From an uncultured Porphyromonadaceae bacterium (GTDB lineage: Bacteria; Bacteroidota; Bacteroidia; Bacteroidales; Muribaculaceae), in NCBI GenBank assembly GCA_947177035.1, contig CAMWSS010000017.1, forward strand, positions 1-47,217: a stretch of 47,217 bases of DNA. The letters are read 5' to 3'. The notes under the pieces were generated by a model. The model was given only the letters and a program-made list of their open reading frames with translations. It was not told the origin of the DNA and searched no databases. A program made the position numbers and the translations under genes. Positions 40,670 to 47,217 of this stretch are shown in pieces. Positions within the stretch are counted from its first letter, which is position 1. Each line of letters starts with the position of its first letter.

Positions 40670-42355
40670 TCAGAGGATGATCTTGTCGGTAGAATCGCCG
40701 GCTTTGATGATATAGACGCCTGATTCTGGAAGTCGGATCCGGGTGCCTTTGCCGATCCGTGTGCCCGATATGCGGTAGACTTCGACTGGAATATATGAGA
40801 CGACGGTATTCCCTTCGACTGTGTATGATTTGACGAATTCAACGTCGATGCTTGCGTCTTCGGTGATGTCGCAGAGGGAAAGCTTGCCTTTGTTGACAGA
40901 ATCAAGGCGATCTTCTCCATTGACAGTTAGCGAATGCAGGCACATGCCGCGAGCCGGTTTCATCGAGATGACAACATTGTCGCCGTCAAACACCTCGACA
41001 TCGGGGTAATCATGTCCGCCGATAGTCGCGGTCCCTTCTCCGTCAATGTTGACGGAGACGTTGTGCGTCAGGTCACCGTTGCCCCACACCTTGTCGAGCC
41101 ATTCAATGTGTTGCAATAGCCGACGGATCGTGTAGTTCAATCTTTCAGTAGAATCGTGGCCACGATGATATTTCCATACTTTCTGATTCTGGGCTTCGGC
41201 CAGTTTTATGGAGTTGTTCCATTCTGTCAGGAAATCTATCCAGACTGAGCTGTCGATTTCGCGGAATTCACGCCAGACCTCTTGCACAAGTTTCACAAAT
41301 CGGGGAAACTGGTATGTCTGGGTAATCCATGTTTTGCGATAGGGGGTGGTGTTGAAAGTAAAGTCTTCCTTATAAGGGTCGAAGAAATCTCCTGTATCCC
41401 AAAGCGGGCCGAACGTCCACGGCTTTCCGAAGTCTTTGTGTAATTTGACAGATCCGTTATAGGCGTCGTAATTGTTCATGATTTCCTGAACGACGAAGTG
41501 GCGGGCATATGATTCCGCGTCAACCAGCTCTTCCCAGTCGCGCGACAGTTTGTCGTCACTGTAGATTGCCTTGTTGATGTTGCTGAACTGCTTTGTCAGG
41601 TATTTTTTATGGACAGCGTTCATCTTGCCGGGCGTGTCGACTGAAATCAAAAGCGGTGTTAATGGATCTTCCATAAGCTTGATCTGATTTTCCTCTTGAG
41701 TGTAATTGTCGATTTCCACGAGATAGCCGCCGTCGATCATTTCCTTGTCGGTGTTATTGTCGGATTGTTCGGCTATTTCAATGCGCCCTTTGTCTATTCT
41801 GACGGTTTCGGTCAGGATGTATAGCCCGATATATTGACCGTTCAGCTCGACTTCAACAGGAATCATGTGTGGAGTCCATCCTTTCATGAGGTGTCGGCCG
41901 ATCTCCATGCCGAGCGGGTGGGAAAAGTAAGACGAGAAGCACCCCACTAATGGCAGCAGGGCGAAATGTTTGTTTGCCGGCATTCCGAGCAGCTTCTGTT
42001 TTTTGGCGAATTTCAGCTTGTAGGGCTTTTTGTCAAAATTAGCCCATGAAGAGTTGCCACGGCCTTTGATGCCGAGCGCCATTGAAATTCCGTCTGTTTT
42101 ACTCTCCCCCCATTGATTATTGTGTAAGTGTATGGTCTTCAGTTGTAATTCGCTGTTGATGTAGGTTTCTTTCTGGTCGATCACCTTGCCGTTTTCCGTA
42201 AAAATAGATAGTATTGGCAGCGTATATGACGGCTCCACGCCGGCTTTCGCGGCCTCATGGTCCCAATTCTCTCCTCCGATGAAAGCAGAGGCCGAGAGCG
42301 GAAAAAGCAACAGCGTCGCGAATGTCAACTTGAACAGCGCTTTACGAAAATACAT
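40670..42355 (-). CDS. Secreted CotH-kinase-family protein
   Basis: A 561-aa exported protein with a signal peptide (MYFRKALFKLTFATLLLFPLS, cleavage near ASAF). The CotH kinase domain spans ~70-390, with IKGRGNSSWANFDKKPYKLKF (lysine-rich nucleotide-binding strand), LLPLVGCFSSYFSHPLGMEI, VEVELNGQYIGLYILTETVRIDKGRIEI and GPLWDTGDFFDP. Bacterial CotH proteins are atypical kinases linked to spore coats or secreted proteins. The last ~60 residues (VYRISGTRIGKGTRIRLPES, then GVYIIKAGDSTDKIIL) resemble a type IX secretion type A sorting domain. GC is a little lower than in its neighbours. Confidence 0.85.
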   Translation of the reverse strand: MYFRKALFKLTFATLLLFPLSASAFIGGENWDHEAAKAGVEPSYTLPILSIFTENGKVIDQKETYINSELQLKTIHLHNNQWGESKTDGISMALGIKGRGNSSWANFDKKPYKLKFAKKQKLLGMPANKHFALLPLVGCFSSYFSHPLGMEIGRHLMKGWTPHMIPVEVELNGQYIGLYILTETVRIDKGRIEIAEQSDNNTDKEMIDGGYLVEIDNYTQEENQIKLMEDPLTPLLISVDTPGKMNAVHKKYLTKQFSNINKAIYSDDKLSRDWEELVDAESYARHFVVQEIMNNYDAYNGSVKLHKDFGKPWTFGPLWDTGDFFDPYKEDFTFNTTPYRKTWITQTYQFPRFVKLVQEVWREFREIDSSVWIDFLTEWNNSIKLAEAQNQKVWKYHRGHDSTERLNYTIRRLLQHIEWLDKVWGNGDLTHNVSVNIDGEGTATIGGHDYPDVEVFDGDNVVISMKPARGMCLHSLTVNGEDRLDSVNKGKLSLCDITEDASIDVEFVKSYTVEGNTVVSYIPVEVYRISGTRIGKGTRIRLPESGVYIIKAGDSTDKIIL

Positions 42356-42391
42356 ATGATGGCGATTGAGAGTGCGTTGTGAACTATACTA

Positions 42392-42399
42392 CAAAGTTA
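42392..42399 (-). promoter_or_regulatory. -7 element of the CotH gene
   Basis: TAACTTTG on the minus strand (42399-42392), 36 bases before the ATG. No TTTG at -33. It is divergent from the GH92 promoter with about 54 bases between them. Confidence 0.55.
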
Positions 42400-42452
42400 T
42401 GGAATTTTTTTTGCTTTTAACTGATCTTCCGTAAATTCTTCTGTCTGGTGGA

Positions 42453-42484
42453 TTTGGGGGGTAAGGGAATTTTGTGTAACTTTG
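42453..42484 (+). promoter_or_regulatory. Promoter of the GH92 operon
   Basis: TTTG (42453-42456), 20 bases, then TAACTTTG (42477-42484), 30 bases before the ATG at 42515. Both boxes match consensus. Confidence 0.8.
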
Positions 42485-42514
42485 GGGCAGTAAAACCAAT
42501 CTCACACAAGATAT

Positions 42515-44791
42515 ATGCGCCTTAAGTCTTTTTCGCTGACGGCCGCGTTGCTGCTGTCGTCAAGTCTTGCGTCTGCCGCCACCCCGGCCGAACTTGTCAA
42601 TGTGTTTGTCGGCACCACTAACTTCGGAGCCACAAATCCCGGTGCTGTGGTGCCCAACGGCCTGATGTCGGTCAGCCCGTTTAACGTGACCGGCTCCGAA
42701 AATAATAAATTTGACAAAGATGCTCGCTGGTGGTCAACTCCTTATGAGTTCCACAACAGCTTTTTTACCGGATTCAGCCACGTCAATCTGAGCGGCGTGG
42801 GCTGTCCGGATCTCGGATCTATTCTGACCATAGCCACTACAGGATCGCTTGAGCCTGACTATAAGCTGTATGGCTCGGAATATGCCGACGAAACGGCCCA
42901 TCCGGGCTATTATGCTCTGCGCCTGCCGAAGTATGACATCACGGCCGAGGTGACAGCCACCGAACGCACCTCGCGTGAGCGCTTCACCTTTGCCTCCGGA
43001 GGCAAGGGCAACATTCTTGTCAATCTTGGCCAGCAGCTCAGCAATGAGTCGGGCGCAACAGTGCGTCGCGTCAGCCCCACCGAGATCGAAGGCTCGAAAC
43101 TGCTCGGCACCTTCTGCTACAATCCCGGCGCCGTTTTTTCCATCTATTTTGTGGCGCGGGTCAACCGCACGCCCTCGGAATCAGGCTATTGGAAAATGCA
43201 GCCCGAGATGACCGGAGTGGAGGCCGAATGGACTCCCGACAATGGAAAATACAAAATCTATCGCAACTATGGCCGCGAACTGAGCGGCGACGATATCGGC
43301 TATTGGTTCACGTATGACTCGCTGGCACCGGGCGAAACGGTGGAGCTGAGCGTGGGCGTTAGCTTCACTTCGGTCGAGAACGCCCGCCGCAATCTTGATG
43401 CGGAACAGGCTGGAGGAGTGACATTCGATGCCCTTGCCGCTGCCGCAACCGATCGCTGGAACACCGATCTGGGCAAAATCGCCGTGACCGGCGGCACGGA
43501 GGAGCAGCAACGGGTATTTTACACCGCACTGTATCATTCGCTGATACACCCCAGCGTGCTTTCCGACGTCAGCGGCGACTATCCGCTCATGGAGACCATC
43601 GGCACCGGAAATTCCGCCTCGCCGCGCTATACCGTTTTCTCTCTCTGGGACACATACCGCAACCTGCATCAGCTGCTCACACTGCTCTGGCCCGACCGTC
43701 AGACTGCGATGCTCCGCACGATGGTCGACATGTATAAGGAATGGGGCTGGCTGCCGAAGTGGGAACTGTTCGGTCGCGAGACGTTCACCATGGAAGGAGA
43801 TCCGGCCACGTGCGTGATCGTCGATTCATGGCGCAAGGGACTGACCGACTTCGATGTCGACGCAGCCTATGACGCAATGGTCAAATCGGCCACTACTCCG
43901 GGCGAGCGCAACGCCATGCGCCCTGACATCGATCCATATGCCAAACTGGGTTATATCCCCGTTGGCTTCTATGCCGGCGATAATTCCGGCGATAACTCCG
44001 TGAGCCACGCTCTGGAATATTATGTGGCCGACGCCGCTCTGGCCCATATGGCCCGCGAGCGCGGCCACATGCAGCTGGCCGATTCGCTCGACCGTCGTTC
44101 CAGAGGCTATCGCCACTACTACTGCCCTGAGGCCGGCACTCTGCGCCCGATCAATCCCGACGGCAAATTCTTTGCGCCGTTCAACCCCGATGACGGAGCC
44201 AACTTTACGAATGCCACCGGATTTCACGAAGGTTCCGCCTGGAACTACACGTTTGCCGTGCCTCACGACGTGGATGGCCTGATCGAGCTTAACGGCGGAC
44301 CGGCCAAGTTTACAGAAAAACTGCAACACGTTTTTGACGCCGGTCTCTATGACCCGGCCAATGAGCCTGACATTGCCTATGCCTATCTGTTTTCGCGCAT
44401 ACCAGGCGAGGAGTGGCGCACTCAGCGCGAAGTGAGCCGCCTGCTGGCCCGGCACTACACCACCGCGCCTGACGGCATTCCCGGCAATGACGACTGCGGC
44501 ACCATGTCGGCCTGGGCCGTTTTCTCGATGCTCGGATTCTATCCTGACTGTCCGGGCGATCCGGCATACACTCTGACGTCGCCCGCGTTTGACCGCGCCG
44601 AACTGAAGCTGCCTGACGGCACTCTCTCCATCACGGCCCGGCGCAGATCGCCGGATGCGGTCTACATCAAGGAGGTGACTCTCGACGGCAAGCGCCTCGA
44701 CTCGCTCCGCATTCCCCACGACGCGATCGCCCGTGGAGATCACAAACTGCATTTTGTGCTTGACAAGAAACCATCCGCCAGGAAGAAATAA
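42515..44791 (+). CDS. GH92 alpha-mannosidase, secreted
   Basis: A 758-aa exo-alpha-mannosidase of glycoside hydrolase family 92, calcium-dependent and inverting. It has a type I signal peptide (cleavage near ASAATP). GH92 motifs: VNVFVGT... near the N-terminus (VGTTNFGATNPGAVVPNGLMSVSPFN), FHNSFFTGFSHVNLSGVGCPD, FSLWDTYRNLHQLL, HEGSAWNYTFAVPHDVDGLI (near ~570-590, likely acid site) and GNDDCGTMSAW with the acidic base residues (~650). The usual EGNAW is EGSAW. It probably trims alpha-mannose from N-glycans or mannan in the periplasm. It is 15 bases before a second GH92 gene. Confidence 0.95.
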   Translation: MRLKSFSLTAALLLSSSLASAATPAELVNVFVGTTNFGATNPGAVVPNGLMSVSPFNVTGSENNKFDKDARWWSTPYEFHNSFFTGFSHVNLSGVGCPDLGSILTIATTGSLEPDYKLYGSEYADETAHPGYYALRLPKYDITAEVTATERTSRERFTFASGGKGNILVNLGQQLSNESGATVRRVSPTEIEGSKLLGTFCYNPGAVFSIYFVARVNRTPSESGYWKMQPEMTGVEAEWTPDNGKYKIYRNYGRELSGDDIGYWFTYDSLAPGETVELSVGVSFTSVENARRNLDAEQAGGVTFDALAAAATDRWNTDLGKIAVTGGTEEQQRVFYTALYHSLIHPSVLSDVSGDYPLMETIGTGNSASPRYTVFSLWDTYRNLHQLLTLLWPDRQTAMLRTMVDMYKEWGWLPKWELFGRETFTMEGDPATCVIVDSWRKGLTDFDVDAAYDAMVKSATTPGERNAMRPDIDPYAKLGYIPVGFYAGDNSGDNSVSHALEYYVADAALAHMARERGHMQLADSLDRRSRGYRHYYCPEAGTLRPINPDGKFFAPFNPDDGANFTNATGFHEGSAWNYTFAVPHDVDGLIELNGGPAKFTEKLQHVFDAGLYDPANEPDIAYAYLFSRIPGEEWRTQREVSRLLARHYTTAPDGIPGNDDCGTMSAWAVFSMLGFYPDCPGDPAYTLTSPAFDRAELKLPDGTLSITARRRSPDAVYIKEVTLDGKRLDSLRIPHDAIARGDHKLHFVLDKKPSARKK

Positions 44792-44806
44792 TCTCACCGC
44801 AATATA

Positions 44807-46909
44807 ATGAAGACATCACTTTTCACACTGATTTCACTCGGGTTGGCCGCTGTGGCCCTCCCGTCGTGCGACAGCAACAAGGCCACCGAGACAGTGTCGG
44901 TGCTCGACTATGTTGATCCCCTGATCGGAACCGGCGACCACGGCCACGTGTTTGTCGGAGCCAACGTGCCCTTCGGCATGGTGCAGCTCGGCCCCACATC
45001 CGTCCCCGAATCGTGGGACTGGTGCTCGGGCTATCATGAAACCGACAGTACCTGCATCGGCTTCAGCCACACCCACCTGAGCGGCACCGGTATCGGCGAC
45101 CTCTTCGACGTCACCATTCTTCCCGTGCTCGCCAAGCCCGCAGACCTGAGCCGCGCCGGACTGGCCGACATCGCCCTGCGCAGCCGCCAGACAGCCCGCC
45201 CCGGCTACTACTCCGTGCCCCTGGCTTCGGGCATCAACGCCGAGATGACCGCTACAACCCGCACCGGCCTGAGCCGCTACGTCTTCCCCGACAGCGCCTC
45301 GTCGCAACATCTGGTGATCGACCTGCAGAACGGCGGTTGCTGGGACAAGGTGACCGGCTCGACGCTGGAAGGCTATGTCGACGGCACCCTTGTGGGCTGG
45401 CGCCGCTCCACCGGCTGGGCAAAGGACCAGAAGGTCTATTTCGCCATCCAATTCTCTCGTGGCGGCTATAATACGGAGATGCTTTCCGACCACCAGTATC
45501 TGGTCAATTTCCCCGACAATGCCGAGCCTCTGATGGTCAAGGTTGGCATCTCGCCAGTTTCTGAGCAGGGCGCCATAGCCAATCTGGAAGAGAATCCCGG
45601 CTGGGACTTCGACGCCGTGCGCTCGCAGGCCACCCGGGCATGGGAGAAGGAGCTCGGCAAGATCCGCGTCGAGAGCGATTCGCCCGAAGATCTGCGCACG
45701 TTCTACACCGCTCTCTATCACACTCATTTCTTCCCCGCCACGTTCAGTGACGTTGATGCCGAAAAACCGGCCTACACCATTTATTCGCTCTGGGACACGT
45801 ATCGTGCCGAAATGCCGCTGCTCAGCATCGTGCAGCCCGAGCGCTACTCCGAAATGGTGAATGCGATGCTCGACATACACGATGCCCAGGGCCGTCTGCC
45901 GGTGTGGCATCTCTGGGGCAACGAAACTGACTGCATGGTCGGCAATCCGGGCATTATTCCCGTGGCCGATGCTGTGGTCAAGGGCACTCTCGGCGTTGAT
46001 CCCCAGCGTGCTCTCCGCGCAATGACCGAGACCGCGGCCGACACCGCACGCGGCGGCGCACTGCGTCAGCAGTACGGCTATATTCCCTGTGATCTTTTCA
46101 ATGAGGCTATTGCCTTCGATATGGAATATGCCATCGCCGACGGTGCCATTGCCAACGCCGCCCGCGCCATGGGTGCCGACAGCGTGGCCGACGCATTCAC
46201 CGCCCGTTCCCGTTCCTGGCGCAACTATTTCGACCCTTCGACCGGATTCGTGCGCGGCAAGATGGCCGACGGTTCCTGGCGCACTCCGTTTGACCCGAAT
46301 TTCGCTCAGCACCGCGCCAACGACTATTGCGAAGGCAATGCCTGGCAATACACCTGGCTCATTCCTCAGGATCTCGACGGGCTGATCGAGGGCTTTGGCT
46401 CGCGCGAAGCCACAGTGGCCGCTCTCGATTCGCTTTTCGTGGCTCCGATGGTGATCACCGGCGCTGACGCATCGCCTGATATCTCTGGCCTGATCGGCCA
46501 GTATGCCCACGGCAACGAGCCTGTGCATCACGTGATCTATCTTTACTCCATGCTCGGCGAGCCGGACCGTGCCGCCGACCGCGTGCGCCAGACCCTCGAC
46601 GAGCTTTACAGCGACCGCCCTGCCGGCCTTTCGGGTAATGAGGATGCCGGTCAGATGTCGGCATGGTATGTGCTTTCGTCGCTCGGCCTGTATGAAGCCG
46701 AACCGGCATCGGGTCGCTATTGGTTCGGATATCCGAAATGGAACCGTGCCACGGTCAGCACAGCTGGCGGCGACTTCACCATCACCCGCGCCGGCCAGGG
46801 CAACCACATAGACTATGCCGAACTTAACGGCCAGCGCCTCGACCGCCACTACATCACCCACGACGAACTGACAGCCGGCGGAACCCTCACCTTCCACATG
46901 GCCGACTGA
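44807..46909 (+). CDS. GH92 alpha-mannosidase, lipoprotein
   Basis: A 700-aa GH92 enzyme with lipobox ALPSC (Cys21) followed by Asp, so probably outer-membrane-anchored. Motifs: YVDPLIGTGDHGHVFVGANVPFGMVQLGP, GFSHTHLSGTGIGD, YSLWDTYRAEMPLL, CEGNAWQYTWLIPQDLDGLI (where the family often has PHD) and GNEDAGQMSAWYVLSSLGLY. It differs clearly from its neighbour in sequence and anchor, so the two are not recent duplicates and probably act on different alpha linkages. A terminator follows. No SusCD pair or glycan sensor is in the window. Confidence 0.95.
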   Translation: MKTSLFTLISLGLAAVALPSCDSNKATETVSVLDYVDPLIGTGDHGHVFVGANVPFGMVQLGPTSVPESWDWCSGYHETDSTCIGFSHTHLSGTGIGDLFDVTILPVLAKPADLSRAGLADIALRSRQTARPGYYSVPLASGINAEMTATTRTGLSRYVFPDSASSQHLVIDLQNGGCWDKVTGSTLEGYVDGTLVGWRRSTGWAKDQKVYFAIQFSRGGYNTEMLSDHQYLVNFPDNAEPLMVKVGISPVSEQGAIANLEENPGWDFDAVRSQATRAWEKELGKIRVESDSPEDLRTFYTALYHTHFFPATFSDVDAEKPAYTIYSLWDTYRAEMPLLSIVQPERYSEMVNAMLDIHDAQGRLPVWHLWGNETDCMVGNPGIIPVADAVVKGTLGVDPQRALRAMTETAADTARGGALRQQYGYIPCDLFNEAIAFDMEYAIADGAIANAARAMGADSVADAFTARSRSWRNYFDPSTGFVRGKMADGSWRTPFDPNFAQHRANDYCEGNAWQYTWLIPQDLDGLIEGFGSREATVAALDSLFVAPMVITGADASPDISGLIGQYAHGNEPVHHVIYLYSMLGEPDRAADRVRQTLDELYSDRPAGLSGNEDAGQMSAWYVLSSLGLYEAEPASGRYWFGYPKWNRATVSTAGGDFTITRAGQGNHIDYAELNGQRLDRHYITHDELTAGGTLTFHMAD

Positions 46910-46937
46910 CCTGCCGATTCCGTGATCATAATATAAA

Positions 46938-46974
46938 CCGATACCCCGCCGACATCATGCCGGCGGGGTATCGG
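46938..46974 (+). terminator. Terminator of the GH92 operon
   Basis: CCGATACCCCGCCG (46938-46951) pairs perfectly with CGGCGGGGTATCGG (46961-46974), 14 bp and a 9-base loop. The following tract (CTCTTATATA) is only moderately T-rich. Confidence 0.82.
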
Positions 46975-47062
46975 CTCTTATATATGCACAAGCACTTCGT
47001 TATGCCTCAACATCAAAATGCTATGATCAAGTAGCAATAAGGTCGCAATATAAATGCGATAA

Positions 47063-47094
47063 TTTGGTCTACTGAAACAAATATGTTACCTTTG
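47063..47094 (+). promoter_or_regulatory. Strong promoter near the right edge
   Basis: TTTG (47063-47066), exactly 20 bases, then TACCTTTG (47087-47094) matches the full consensus. It reads into the small open frame at 47120 and whatever follows beyond the window. Confidence 0.78.
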
Positions 47095-47119
47095 CAGAAA
47101 CGAGAATTTTGAGTAATCT

Positions 47120-47188
47120 ATGGACGAAGAAATCATAAGCCCCATATTCGACGAAGAAATTGAGACCCCGTTCCCCAATATTTGTTAA
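47120..47188 (+). CDS. Possible 22-aa peptide with duplicated motif
   Basis: ATG at 47120, 26 bases after the -7 box, opens 22 codons ending TAA (47186-47188). The peptide holds two DEEI motifs nine residues apart (DEEIISP and DEEIETP), encoded by the repeated 11-mer GACGAAGAAAT (47123-47133 and 47150-47160), and ends PFPNIC with a C-terminal Cys. No family is recognised. It may be a signalling or modified-peptide precursor, a leader peptide, or chance. Confidence 0.35.
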   Translation: MDEEIISPIFDEEIETPFPNIC

Positions 47189-47217
47189 CGCTGGGGTCGC
47201 ATATCTCTGAGTGATTT

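Noticed and set aside
44834-46897. Open frame of almost 690 codons antisense to the second GH92 gene
   Set aside because: It is the mirror of a GC-rich, strongly biased gene; the translation has no signal or family pattern and the plus-strand GH92 motifs are clear.

Overview
This window looks like a chromosomal segment of a fairly GC-rich Bacteroidales bacterium, most plausibly Muribaculaceae or a close relative; the family level is inference. The evidence is repeated Bacteroidetes-type promoters (TAnnTTTG, several with TTTG 19-20 bases upstream), absence of Shine-Dalgarno signals before most genes, a FimA/Mfa-type fimbrial operon, paired GH92 mannosidases, a PorW/SprE-like lipoprotein, DUF1460, DUF3575, DUF3868 and DUF4906 proteins, and many Bacteroidetes-style lipoprotein signals. 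No tRNA, rRNA, CRISPR array, transposase or integrase was recognised.

Layout. 1-6.4 kb: sufC-sufD-sufS (Fe-S cluster assembly), then a PorW/SprE-like TPR lipoprotein. 6.4-10.2 kb (minus): a double M16 zinc protease followed by a two-domain META lipoprotein, ending at a strong terminator. 10.4-18.8 kb (plus): a sigma-54 activator, LptE-like lipoprotein, TPR-like protein, secG, prfB with its programmed +1 frameshift, a PpiD/SurA-like foldase, ychF and a DUF1460 amidase-like protein. 18.7-22.9 kb (minus): rlmN and three glycosyltransferases in a tightly overlapped operon, whose last gene overlaps the amidase gene tail to tail. 22.9-24.8 kb: a low-molecular-weight tyrosine phosphatase and a beta-helix-like lipoprotein.

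24.8-35.6 kb is the main accessory region, a fimbrial operon: DUF3575 barrel, DUF3868/OmpA-like protein, Mfa1-like major fimbrillin, internal terminator, FimB/Mfa2-like anchor, accessory or tip fimbrillin, and a very large DUF4906 tip protein. Its promoter lies between 10-bp inverted repeats, so it may be an invertible (phase-variable) promoter. The accessory fimbrillin ends in three tandem repeats of about 43 residues that resemble WW domains, and GC content drops from about there through the DUF4906 gene, suggesting a swapped adhesin cassette.

35.6-42.4 kb holds an Lrp regulator, a membrane-anchored pseudokinase and a GNAT protein (minus), an FKBP isomerase, a CNNM/CorC-type membrane protein and a Vat-type acetyltransferase (plus), and a secreted CotH-kinase-family protein with a T9SS-like tail (minus). 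42.5-46.9 kb is a two-gene GH92 operon (one with a type I signal, one lipoprotein), probably for mannan or N-glycan mannose trimming. The last 240 bases hold a strong promoter reading into a 22-residue open frame with a duplicated motif.
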